A DNA stretch of 64,000 nucleotides from CAVQWT01 sp963717705. GTDB taxonomy: Bacteria > Pseudomonadota > Gammaproteobacteria > Burkholderiales > Casimicrobiaceae. The notes beneath the pieces were generated by a model. The model ran no database searches and had not been told where the DNA came from. It saw nothing but the letters and a program-made list of their open reading frames with translations. This document shows positions 28,507 to 35,967 of the stretch, one piece after another. How positions within the stretch are numbered: position 1 is the stretch's first letter; the number at the start of each line of letters is the position of its first letter. The stretch is taken from the NCBI GenBank assembly GCA_963717705.1, contig CAVQWT010000006.1:62001-126000 (forward strand). The letters run 5' to 3'. Both the position numbers and the translations under genes were made by a program.

Positions 28507-29037
28507 ATGTTCCGCCACGCCTACCTGGGTTCGCTGGCCGCGCTGCAGGTCGCGATCACGCTGCATGCCGCGCCGCCGCTGGTGGCGCCGCTGTCGCGGC
28601 TGGCGGGCTACGCCGCGGTCCACGGCGGCGCCGCCGGCGTCCTGGTGCTCGCGATGGTCGCGGTGGCCGCCGCCGGTGCGGCGGTGGCGCTGTCGTTTCC
28701 CGTGCTTGCGCTGGCGCGTCACCTGCGGCGCGGCCCGCGGCGATTCGCCGGGGTGCCCGCGACGGCGGCCGGGTTCGCGGTCGGGGGCGCCGCCCTGTTG
28801 GCATCGGCCGCGGCCGTGCTCGCCGTCACCGGATCGCTGCCCCCCGAATGGCGGGCGCTGGCCGTCCACGGCGGCCGCGCGGCGGGCGCGGCCGGATTCG
28901 CACTCGGGGCGGCGGGCGTGCTCGCGGCGAGCTGCTGCGCCGGAACAAGGCCCCGGCGTGGCTTTGCGCTCACGCCGTCCGCGTCGTGCCCCCCGGTGTG
29001 CCGTCACCAGCGCGCCGGGAGGACGCCGGCGCGCTGA
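28507..29037 (+). CDS. hypothetical membrane protein
   Basis: I do not recognise this 176-residue protein. It is very rich in Ala, Val, Leu and Gly with four or five predicted membrane segments: about residues 7-30 (LGSLAALQVAITL), 38-63 (GAAGVLVLAMVAVAAAGAAV), 82-105 and 115-140. A basic loop RHLRRGPRRF separates the second and third, fitting a cytoplasmic loop. The last 30 residues (after AASCCAGT) are Arg/Pro/Cys-rich, unlike the rest, and might follow a frameshift. The gene is flanked by tandem repeats on both sides, and its stop lies at the start of the downstream repeat. No ribosome binding site is obvious. Its reality rests on hydrophobic periodicity and strand agreement with neighbours. 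Confidence 0.5.
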   Translation: MFRHAYLGSLAALQVAITLHAAPPLVAPLSRLAGYAAVHGGAAGVLVLAMVAVAAAGAAVALSFPVLALARHLRRGPRRFAGVPATAAGFAVGGAALLASAAAVLAVTGSLPPEWRALAVHGGRAAGAAGFALGAAGVLAASCCAGTRPRRGFALTPSASCPPVCRHQRAGRTPAR

Positions 29038-29086
29038 TCGCGTCCCGACACATCGCGTCCTCACACATCGCGTCCTGACCATCGCG
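29037..29086. repeat. 15-base tandem repeat, about 3.4 copies
   Basis: Copies at 29037-29051 and 29052-29066 are followed by a 14-base copy (29067-29080) and a 6-base remnant. The core is ATCGCGTCCTGACAC with one or two substitutions per copy. The array begins on the last base of the preceding gene's stop codon, in the 117-base gap before the acetyltransferase gene. Confidence 0.8.
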
Positions 29087-29154
29087 CCGCGGCACCGCAG
29101 AGGCGACGCCGGCGGCGACTCGACGCGACCGGTCCGCTGCGGTAGGGTGCCGGC

Positions 29155-29808
29155 ATGTCCGCCAGCCGACCCGCCGTTGTTCCCGCCACACCGCACTCGT
29201 TCGACGCGGCGGCGCCGACCCCCGACGCGGCGCCGATGCACAACGCGGCGCCGATGCACGACGCGGCGCCGATGCACGACACGGCGACGACGCACGACAC
29301 GGCGCCGCGAGGACCGGTGCGTCCGACCGTTGCCGGCGCCCCGCTGCGCTGGCAATGGTGGCGCTTCGCGGCGCTGACCCCGGGCGACCTCTATGCCGCG
29401 CTCGCGTTGCGCCAGCGGGTGTTCGTCGTCGAGCAGCAGTGCACGTTCGTCGACGCCGACGGCGCCGACGAGCCGGCGTTCCACCTGCTCGGTTGGCAAG
29501 CTCAGGCCGACGCGACCGGTCGGGCCCCGCTGCTCGCGTACCTGCGCCTCGTCGACCCCGGGGTCAAGTTCGCCGAGCCTTCGATCGGGCGCGTCATCAC
29601 CGCGCCCGAGGCGCGCGGCCGCGGCCTCGGGCGCGCGCTGATGCAGGAGGGCCTCGCCGGGGCGGCGCGGTGCTTCCCCGGCCGCGACGTGCGGATCGCC
29701 GCGCAGCAGCGCCTCGAACGCTTCTACGCAGACCTGGGTTTCGTCACGGCGTCCGCGCCGTACCTCGAGGACGGCATCCCCCACGTCGACATGCTGCGGG
29801 GCGCCTGA
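29155..29808 (+). CDS. GNAT family N-acetyltransferase, ElaA type
   Basis: The last 150 residues of this 217-residue protein form an ElaA-like GNAT domain: LTPGDLYAALALRQRVFVVEQ near residue 75, then FVDADGADEPAFHLLG, LAYLRLVDPG, IGRVITAPEARGRGLGRALM (acetyl-CoA-binding motif A with RGRGLG), and RFYADLGFVTASAPYLEDG with IPHVDMLR at the end. ElaA substrates are unknown. The first 60 residues are an atypical extension containing a repeated AAPMHD hexapeptide. A start nearer residue 62 (before the WQWWRF segment) would give the normal family length, but no ATG is available there. The next gene starts 3 bases after the stop, so the two are co-transcribed. Confidence 0.88.
   Translation: MSASRPAVVPATPHSFDAAAPTPDAAPMHNAAPMHDAAPMHDTATTHDTAPRGPVRPTVAGAPLRWQWWRFAALTPGDLYAALALRQRVFVVEQQCTFVDADGADEPAFHLLGWQAQADATGRAPLLAYLRLVDPGVKFAEPSIGRVITAPEARGRGLGRALMQEGLAGAARCFPGRDVRIAAQQRLERFYADLGFVTASAPYLEDGIPHVDMLRGA
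29224..29309 (+). repeat. 18-base in-frame tandem repeat in the acetyltransferase gene
   Basis: The unit GACGCGGCGCCGATGCAC occurs at 29224-29241, 29242-29259 (one mismatch) and 29260-29277. A diverged fourth copy (29278-29295) and a partial fifth follow. Because the period is a multiple of three, it encodes a repeated DAAPMH peptide and copy-number change would not shift the frame. Confidence 0.92.
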
Positions 29809-29811
29809 CCC

Positions 29812-30723
29812 GTGTCCGCCCCCGCCGACCCGCGCGCGCACCGCCGCGCGATGCTGATGATGGTCGTGGCCGCGATCTGCTGGTCGTCCGGCGGCATCCT
29901 GGTGCGCCAGCTGTCGATCAACAACGCCTGGGAGATCGTATTCTGGCGCAGCGTGTTCATGGCGCTGTTCGTCGCCGGCGTGCTGCTGGCGATGCACGGG
30001 CGGCGGATGCCGAAGGTCGTGCTTGCCGGCGGCCGCCCGGTGCTGCTTTCCGGCCTCTTCCTCGCCGGCACCTTCTTCTTTTTCATCGGCTCGCTGACCC
30101 GCACGACCGTCGCCAACACCTTCGTGCTGATGAGCGTGTCGCCGTTCCTCGCCGCGCTCGCCGGTCGCCTGGTGCTGAAGGAGACGGTCCCGGCGCGTAC
30201 CTGGATCGCCATGGCCGTCGCGTTCGCCGGCATCGTCGTGATGTTCGCCGACTCGCTCGACGCCGGGCGCCTCACGGGCAACCTGCTGGCGCTGGGCGTG
30301 TCGTGCTGCTTCGCCGCGCAGGTCATCGTGCTGCGCCGGTTCCACGCGACCGTCGACATGCTGCCGCAGGTGATGGTCGCCGGCGTGATTTCGCTCGTCG
30401 TCGCGTTCGCGGTGGCGCCGCCGTTCGCGGCGACCGGGCGCGACCTCGCGGTGCTCGCCCTGATGGGCTGCGTGCAGCTGGGCACCGGGTGCCTGCTCGC
30501 CACTGCAGCGTCGAAGCACCTTTCGGCGACGGAACTGGGACTGCTCGCCCTGCTCGAGCCCATCCTCGGACCGCTGTGGGTGTGGGCGCTGATGAGCGAG
30601 CGGCCGGGGCCTTCGACGCTGGTCGGCGCCGTCGTCGTGCTGGGCGCGGTGATCGCCAACGAGGCGTTCGCCGCCTGGCGCAGCACCCGCGACGCCGCCG
30701 CGACGGCGCCACGGCGCAGCTGA
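29812..30723 (+). CDS. EamA family (DMT superfamily) transporter
   Basis: This 303-residue inner-membrane protein has ten hydrophobic helices in two repeats of five, the standard DMT/EamA layout. Typical segments are VVAAICWSSGGILVRQLS (helix 1), FWRSVFMALFVAGVLLAM, VANTFVLMSVSPFLAALAG with the ERLVLKE-like RLVLKETVPARTW, and in the second half ATELGLLALLEPILGPLWVW with MSERPGPSTLVGAVVVLGAV. Members export amino acids or metabolites; the substrate here is unknown. The start is GTG, 3 bases after the acetyltransferase stop. A TSUP transporter follows after 10 bases. Confidence 0.93.
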   Translation: MSAPADPRAHRRAMLMMVVAAICWSSGGILVRQLSINNAWEIVFWRSVFMALFVAGVLLAMHGRRMPKVVLAGGRPVLLSGLFLAGTFFFFIGSLTRTTVANTFVLMSVSPFLAALAGRLVLKETVPARTWIAMAVAFAGIVVMFADSLDAGRLTGNLLALGVSCCFAAQVIVLRRFHATVDMLPQVMVAGVISLVVAFAVAPPFAATGRDLAVLALMGCVQLGTGCLLATAASKHLSATELGLLALLEPILGPLWVWALMSERPGPSTLVGAVVVLGAVIANEAFAAWRSTRDAAATAPRRS

Positions 30724-30733
30724 CGGACGGCGC

Positions 30734-31507
30734 ATGCACTGGCCCGACTTCCCGCTCGCGTTCTACCCGGTCGCCGTCCTCGCGATCCTGATCACCGGCA
30801 TCGCCAAGGGCGGCTTCGGCGTCGGCTCCGGCGGCATCGCGGTGCCGCTGATGTCGATCTTCATCGCCCCGCCGGAAGCCGCCGGCATCATGCTGCCGCT
30901 CCTCTGCGCGATGGACCTGTTCGGCGTCCACGCCTACCGCGGCCGCTGGTCGAAGGCCCACCTCGCGGTCCTGCTTCCCGGCGCGCTGATCGGCATCGCC
31001 GCCGGCGGACTCGCGTTCGGGATGCTGCCCGTCAACGCGATCCGGCTGTTGCTCGGCGGCATCGCCGTCACCTTCGCGCTCAACCGCTGGTTCCGGCTGA
31101 CGGAGCGGCTGTCGGCGAAGCTCGCCGCGGGCGCCGCGCCGCCCGGGCGGATCGCCGGCTGGTTCTGGGGCGCCGTGTCGGGCTTCACCAGCACGCTGGC
31201 GCACGCCGGCGGGCCGCCGTTCGCGGTGTGGATGCTGCCGCAGCGGCTCGACAAGACGCTGCTGGTCGGCACGTCGGTGGTGTTCTTTCTCGTCGTCAAC
31301 TACGTCAAGCTGATCCCCTACTATTTCCTGGGACAGCTCAGCGTCGGCAACCTGACCGCGGCGCTGGTGTTCGCGCCGCTGGTCCCGCTCGGCATCTGGC
31401 TCGGCGTCTACCTGCATCGGCGGATCTCGGACGGCGCGTTCTACCAGGTAAGCTACGCACTGCTCTTCGCCACCGGGGTCAAGCTGATCGCCGACGCGCT
31501 CGGCTGA
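30734..31507 (+). CDS. sulfite exporter TauE/SafE (TSUP) family membrane protein
   Basis: This 257-residue protein has about eight membrane helices with the two glycine-rich TSUP repeats: ITGIAKGGFGVGSGGIAVPL in the first half, and GAVSGFTSTLAHAGGPPFAVWM in the second. The family moves sulfite, sulfonates or other organic anions across the inner membrane. It is the last gene of the elaA-like/EamA/TSUP series. No sulfur-metabolism gene is nearby, so the substrate cannot be inferred. Confidence 0.93.
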   Translation: MHWPDFPLAFYPVAVLAILITGIAKGGFGVGSGGIAVPLMSIFIAPPEAAGIMLPLLCAMDLFGVHAYRGRWSKAHLAVLLPGALIGIAAGGLAFGMLPVNAIRLLLGGIAVTFALNRWFRLTERLSAKLAAGAAPPGRIAGWFWGAVSGFTSTLAHAGGPPFAVWMLPQRLDKTLLVGTSVVFFLVVNYVKLIPYYFLGQLSVGNLTAALVFAPLVPLGIWLGVYLHRRISDGAFYQVSYALLFATGVKLIADALG

Positions 31508-31619
31508 TCCGCCGCAACCGCCCCTCTCGCCCGGGCACGCGCCGGGCGGCGGCAACGGGCGGCGGCGGCCCGCTTGCGCTATGATGCGCGCCATCGACGC
31601 TCCGCTCCTCCGCCGCCCC

Positions 31620-32588
31620 ATGAAACAGACCTTCCTCGACTTCGAGCAGCCCATCGCCGAACTGCAGGCGAAGATCGACGAGCTGCGCTACGTCCACGAG
31701 GACTCGGCGGTCGACATCTCCGACGAAATCGGCCGGCTGGCCAAGAAGAGCCAGCAGCTGACCAAGGACATCTACGGCAAGCTCACCTCCTGGCAGATCG
31801 CCCAGGTGGCGCGCCATCCGCAGCGGCCGTACACGCACGACTACATCGCCGGCATGTTCTCGGATTTCCACGAACTGGCGGGGGACCGCTCGTACGCCGA
31901 CGACCCCGCGATCGTCGGCGGCATCGCGCGCTTCAACGGCCAGCCGTGCATGGTGATCGGCCACCAGAAGGGGCGCGACACCAAGGAGAAGATCCACCGC
32001 AACTTCGGCATGCCGCGGCCCGAGGGCTACCGCAAGGCGCTGAGGCTGATGAAGCTCGCGGAGAAGTTCGGGCTGCCGCTGTTCACCTTCGTCGACACGC
32101 CGGGGGCGTACCCGGGCATCGGTGCCGAGGAGCGCGGGCAGTCGGAGGCCATCGGACGCAACCTGTACGAAATGGCGGGGCTGCGCGTCCCGATCGTCGT
32201 GACGGTCATCGGCGAAGGCGGCTCCGGCGGCGCGCTGGCGATCGCCGTCGGCGACGTCACGCTGATGCTCCAGTATTCGACGTATTCGGTGATCTCGCCC
32301 GAAGGCTGCGCGTCGATCCTGTGGAAGTCCGCCGACCAGGCGTCCGAGGCGGCCGAGGTGCTGGGGATCACCTCGACGCGGCTGAAGCAGCTCGGACTCA
32401 TCGACAAGATCGTCAACGAGCCGCTCGGCGGTGCCCACCGCGATCACGCGGCGATGATGGTCTCGCTGAAAAAGGCGCTGGCCGAGGCGCTGCGCCAGCT
32501 GCAGGACCAGTCGCTCGACACGATGCTCGAGGCGCGCGAGGACAAGCTGCTGTCCCATGGCAAGTTCAAGGAGCTCTCCTCCGGCTGA
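31620..32588 (+). CDS. accA: acetyl-CoA carboxylase carboxyltransferase subunit alpha
   Basis: This 322-residue subunit (E. coli 319) transfers the carboxyl group from biotin to acetyl-CoA, the first step of fatty-acid synthesis, together with AccD. The N-terminus MKQTFLDFEQPIAELQAKID is standard. HPQRPYTHDYIAGMFSDF, FVDTPGAYPGIGAEERGQSE, TVIGEGGSGGALAIAVGD (oxyanion loop) and PEGCASILWKSADQASEAAE are all present. The ATG at 31620 is preferred over an in-frame ATG at 31581, because the latter overlaps a TATGAT -10-like box (31580-31585) and adds non-conserved residues. tilS overlaps the 3' end by 32 bases. Confidence 0.97.
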   Translation: MKQTFLDFEQPIAELQAKIDELRYVHEDSAVDISDEIGRLAKKSQQLTKDIYGKLTSWQIAQVARHPQRPYTHDYIAGMFSDFHELAGDRSYADDPAIVGGIARFNGQPCMVIGHQKGRDTKEKIHRNFGMPRPEGYRKALRLMKLAEKFGLPLFTFVDTPGAYPGIGAEERGQSEAIGRNLYEMAGLRVPIVVTVIGEGGSGGALAIAVGDVTLMLQYSTYSVISPEGCASILWKSADQASEAAEVLGITSTRLKQLGLIDKIVNEPLGGAHRDHAAMMVSLKKALAEALRQLQDQSLDTMLEAREDKLLSHGKFKELSSG

Positions 32589-34059
32589 TCGGCGCCCGGG
32601 CGCCGACGCCGCCGCGGGGCCGGTCGCTGCCGCAGCCAGTCCGGTCGACACCGCCGTGCACGCCGCGCTGGCGGCGTTTGCCGCCGGGCGCCCCACCGCG
32701 GACGTCCCTCGACGGGTCGCGATCGCGCTGTCTGGCGGCCGCGACTCGATGGCGCTGCTCGATGCCGCGGCGCGCGCGGCGACGACGCTGCCGATCGAGC
32801 TGTCGGCGATCCACGTCCACCACGGCCTGTCGGCGCGCGCCGATGACTGGGCAGCGTTCTGCACCGGCGCCTGCGCCCTGCGCGGCGTCCCGCTGGCGAT
32901 CCGCCGGGTCGAGGTCGCGCGCCGCGGCGGGCAGAGCCTGGAATCGGCCGCCCGCGACGCCCGTTATGCGGCATTCGCCGACCTCGACGTCGACGCCGTC
33001 GCGCTCGCGCACCACGCCGACGACCAGGCGGAGACCCTGCTGCTGCAGCTGCTGCGCGGCGCCGGCCCGCACGGCGTCGCGGCGATGGCCCGGACCGCGT
33101 CGCCGCGAAGCGCGGCGCCGGCGCTGCTGCGACCACTGCTGGGGCTGCCGCGCCGCACCATCGACGCGTTCGTCGGCGCGCGCGGCATCGCCCACGTCGA
33201 CGACGACTCCAACGCCGACGTCGCGCTGCGACGCAACCGGCTCCGCCACGAGGTCGTCCCGCTGCTCGCCGCCGCGTTTCCCGGGTACCCGGAAACGCTG
33301 GTCCGCGCCGCAGGCCACCAGGCCGAGGCGGCGCAGCTCCTCGACGAGCTTGCCGCGCTGGACGCGCAGGGCGCGACTGCGCCGGCGCTGCCCGGCACCG
33401 CGGCGGCGGGCGGCGACGTCCTCGACCGGGGCGCGCTGGCGGCGCTGGGCGGCGCGCGTGCCCGCAACCTGCTGCGCTGGTTCCTGCGTCGCCAGGGACT
33501 GCGCGCGCCATCGGCGGCGCGGCTTGCCGCGATGCTGCGGCAGCTGACCGAAGCCGCCGCCGATGCGCGGGTCGCCATCGCGCACGACGGCGCGACCATC
33601 GGCGTCCACCGCGGGTGGATCGCGGTCCATCGCGGCCCGGTCCCGGCGTGGGAGGCCGTCTGGCGCGGCGAACCCGAGCTTGCGCTGCCGCACGGCACGC
33701 TGGTCTTCTCGGCCCTCGACAGCCGCGGGGGCGACCGCGGGATCGCGACGGCCGCGCTGGCCGGTCGCCCGCTGGTCGCGCGCCCGGCCGGCGGGGGCGA
33801 GCGGCTGCGGCTCGCCGCCGGCCGGCCGCGGCGGGCGTTGACCGACCTCTGGCGCGAGGCCGGGGTGCCGCCGTGGGCGCGCGCGGCGTGGCCGTTGCTG
33901 TTCTGCGGCGACGAGCTGGCGGCCGTCCCGGGGCTGGGCGTCGCGCCGGCGTTCGCGGCGCGCGACGGCGCCGCGGGCCACGCGGTCGCCTGGCGGCCCG
34001 CCACGCGCCGACCGCAAAGCTTGATCGGCATCAACGGCGCGCCGGACGTTGCGGGCTAG
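32557..34059 (+). CDS. tilS: tRNA(Ile)-lysidine synthetase
   Basis: This cytoplasmic enzyme adds lysine to C34 of tRNA-Ile(CAU), changing its codon reading from AUG to AUA. The PP-loop ATP-binding motif is RVAIALSGGRDSMALLDAA, followed by IHVHHGLSARADDWAAFC, SLESAARDARYAAF and LAHHADDQAETLLLQLLRG, then the C-terminal WREAGVPPWARAAWPLLF domain. The product is 500 residues from the ATG at 32557, which overlaps accA by 32 bases; GTG at 32656 would remove 33 Ala/Pro-rich residues and may be the true start. accA-tilS adjacency is common in proteobacteria. Confidence 0.93.
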   Translation: MASSRSSPPADRRPGADAAAGPVAAAASPVDTAVHAALAAFAAGRPTADVPRRVAIALSGGRDSMALLDAAARAATTLPIELSAIHVHHGLSARADDWAAFCTGACALRGVPLAIRRVEVARRGGQSLESAARDARYAAFADLDVDAVALAHHADDQAETLLLQLLRGAGPHGVAAMARTASPRSAAPALLRPLLGLPRRTIDAFVGARGIAHVDDDSNADVALRRNRLRHEVVPLLAAAFPGYPETLVRAAGHQAEAAQLLDELAALDAQGATAPALPGTAAAGGDVLDRGALAALGGARARNLLRWFLRRQGLRAPSAARLAAMLRQLTEAAADARVAIAHDGATIGVHRGWIAVHRGPVPAWEAVWRGEPELALPHGTLVFSALDSRGGDRGIATAALAGRPLVARPAGGGERLRLAAGRPRRALTDLWREAGVPPWARAAWPLLFCGDELAAVPGLGVAPAFAARDGAAGHAVAWRPATRRPQSLIGINGAPDVAG

Positions 34060-34100
34060 CCTGCGACAAATCCGCGCGGGCGCCACCCGTGCGGGCGGAT

Positions 34101-34130
34101 TTGACAGCGGAACCGCGCGTAGCGCCTAAT
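34101..34130 (+). promoter_or_regulatory. candidate promoter for the dctPQM operon
   Basis: A perfect TTGACA (34101-34106) is followed after 18 bases by CCTAAT (34125-34130), about 124 bases before the dctP ATG. The -35 overlaps the right arm of an imperfect inverted repeat (AAATCCGC ... GCGGATTT), which could bind a regulator. Confidence 0.42.
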
Positions 34131-34253
34131 TCCCGTCACCTTCGATGCCCAGAACCGGCGTCACCAGCGGTCGGCACCGACCCATCTGCAGCAAGCAGTG
34201 CTTGGCACGTCGCCGGGTGACACGCCCGGCCTTTCGATCCACCGGAGGAGTTC

Positions 34254-35255
34254 ATGAAAGCACGTCACTGGCTCGCGCTCGCCGCCGCCGCAGTCTTCGC
34301 CGTCGGCGCCGCGCACGCGCAGCAGCCGATCGTCATCAAGTTCAGCCACGTGGTCGCCCAGGACACACCGAAGGGCAAGGCAGCCGAGAAGTTCAAGGAA
34401 CTGGCCGAGAAGGCGCTGCCCGGCAAGGTCAAGGTCGAGCTGTACCCGAACTCGACGCTGTACAAGGACGGCGAGGAGATGGAAGCGCTGTCGCTGGGCT
34501 CGGTGCAGATGCTGGCACCGTCGCTGGCCAAGTTCGGCCCGCTGGGCGTGCGCGAATTCGAGGTGTTCGACCTTCCGTACATCTTCGACGACACCGCCGA
34601 GCTGCACAAGGTCACCGAAGGCGCCGCCGGCAAGGCGCTGTTCAAGAAGCTCGAGAGCAAGGGCATCGTCGGCCTCGCCTACTGGGACAACGGCTTCAAG
34701 ATCCTGTCGTCGAACAAGCCGCTGAAAGTGCCCGCCGACGTCAAGGGCCAGAAGATGCGCATCCAGAGCTCGCAGGTGCTGTCGGCGCAGATGAAGGCGC
34801 TGGGCGCGCTGCCGCAGACGATGGCGTTCTCCGAGGTCTACCAGGCGCTGCAGACGGGCGTCGTCGACGGCACCGAGAACCCGCCGTCGAACCTCTACAC
34901 GCAGAAGATGCACGAGGTGCAGAAGCACGCCATCGTCAGCAACCACGGCTACCTGGGCTACGCGGTCATCGTCAACAAGAAGTTCTGGGACGGCCTGCCC
35001 GCCGACGTGCGCGCGGGGCTCGAGACGGCGATGGCCGAAGCGACCAAGTACGCGAACACGATCGCCCAGCAGGAGAACGACTCGGCGCTGGAAAAGGTGA
35101 AGGCGTCGGGCAAGACGCAGGTCTACGTGCCGACCGCGGCGGAAAAGGCGGCGTGGAAGAAGGCGCTGGTCGGCGTGCACAAGGAGATGGAAAGCCGGAT
35201 CGGCAAGGACACGATCCAGTCCGTCTACAACGAGACCGGGTTCAAGCCCGACTGA
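34254..35255 (+). CDS. dctP: TRAP transporter substrate-binding protein DctP
   Basis: This 333-residue periplasmic protein has a signal peptide cleaved near AAHAQQP (residue 23-24). The DctP family is recognised from IVIKFSHVVAQDTPKGKAAE, FDLPYIFDDTAELHKV, the central KGQKMRIQSSQVLSAQMKAL with the conserved carboxylate-binding arginine, and FSEVYQALQTGVVDGTENPP. It captures a dicarboxylate (C4-dicarboxylates or similar acids) for the DctQM membrane unit. GGAGGAG lies 6 bases before the ATG. The gene heads the dctP-dctQ-dctM operon; transport is driven by an ion gradient, not ATP. Confidence 0.96.
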   Translation: MKARHWLALAAAAVFAVGAAHAQQPIVIKFSHVVAQDTPKGKAAEKFKELAEKALPGKVKVELYPNSTLYKDGEEMEALSLGSVQMLAPSLAKFGPLGVREFEVFDLPYIFDDTAELHKVTEGAAGKALFKKLESKGIVGLAYWDNGFKILSSNKPLKVPADVKGQKMRIQSSQVLSAQMKALGALPQTMAFSEVYQALQTGVVDGTENPPSNLYTQKMHEVQKHAIVSNHGYLGYAVIVNKKFWDGLPADVRAGLETAMAEATKYANTIAQQENDSALEKVKASGKTQVYVPTAAEKAAWKKALVGVHKEMESRIGKDTIQSVYNETGFKPD

Positions 35256-35349
35256 CAGCCGTTCCGCCGGATGACCGCGGCGACGCCGCGGTCATCCGGT
35301 CGTTGCCCCGGGGGGCCGCCGCGCCGCCCACGACGGAGGAGGCCTGCGC

Positions 35350-35967
35350 ATGGTCAACCGTTTCCTCGACCATCTCGAGGAGTGGATCATCACGTTCCTG
35401 ATCGGTGCGGCGACGACGATCATCTTCGTCGCCGTCGTGCACCGGTACGCCACCGGTTTCGCGACCGGCGCGTTCCAGGACCTGCTCCTCAAGATCGACC
35501 TCTCCTGGGCGCAGGAGCTCACGATCTACATGTTCGTGTGGATGGCCAAGTTCGGCGCCGCGTACGGCGTGCGCACCGGCATCCACGTCGGCGTGGACGT
35601 CGCGATCAATGCGATCGAACGACCGCACCCGCGGCTGGTTCATCATCTTCGGACTGCTCGCCGGCGCGCTGTTCACCGTGATCATCGGCAGCTTCGGCGC
35701 GCACTTCGTCTGGGAGCTGATGCACACCGATCAGGTGTCGGCCGACCTCGAGCTGCCGAAGTGGATCGTCTACCCTGCATCCCGCTGGGCTCGTACCTGA
35801 TGTGCTACCGCTTCCTGCAGGTCGCTTGGAGGTTCCACAAGACCGGCGACCTGCCGCACGCCGACCACGGTCACGTCGAGGGCCTGGACAAGGAGGCCGA
35901 GGTCGAGTGGGCAGTGATGCCGTCCGACCTGCATCCGGCGCCAGTCAAGCCGGGAGCGCAGCCATGA
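35350..35967 (+). CDS. dctQ: TRAP transporter small permease DctQ, with two compensating frameshifts
   Basis: As read, the frame stays open for 205 residues, but the middle is scrambled. The N-terminus (NRFLDHLEEWIITFLIGAAT through KFGAAYGVRTGIHVGVDVA) and the C-terminus (IPLGSYLMCYRFLQVAWRF) are normal DctQ. Between about 35617 and 35775 the family sequence runs in the next frame: TRGWFIIFGLLAGALFT, then WELMHTDQVSADLELPKWIV. An extra base near 35617 (GCGATC-G-AACGAC) and a missing base near 35775 (a short C run before TGCATC) would restore one 205-residue four-helix protein. These could be sequence errors or a real lesion removing helix 3. The stop overlaps the dctM ATG by 4 bases. Confidence 0.85.
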   Translation: MVNRFLDHLEEWIITFLIGAATTIIFVAVVHRYATGFATGAFQDLLLKIDLSWAQELTIYMFVWMAKFGAAYGVRTGIHVGVDVAINAIERPHPRLVHHLRTARRRAVHRDHRQLRRALRLGADAHRSGVGRPRAAEVDRLPCIPLGSYLMCYRFLQVAWRFHKTGDLPHADHGHVEGLDKEAEVEWAVMPSDLHPAPVKPGAQP

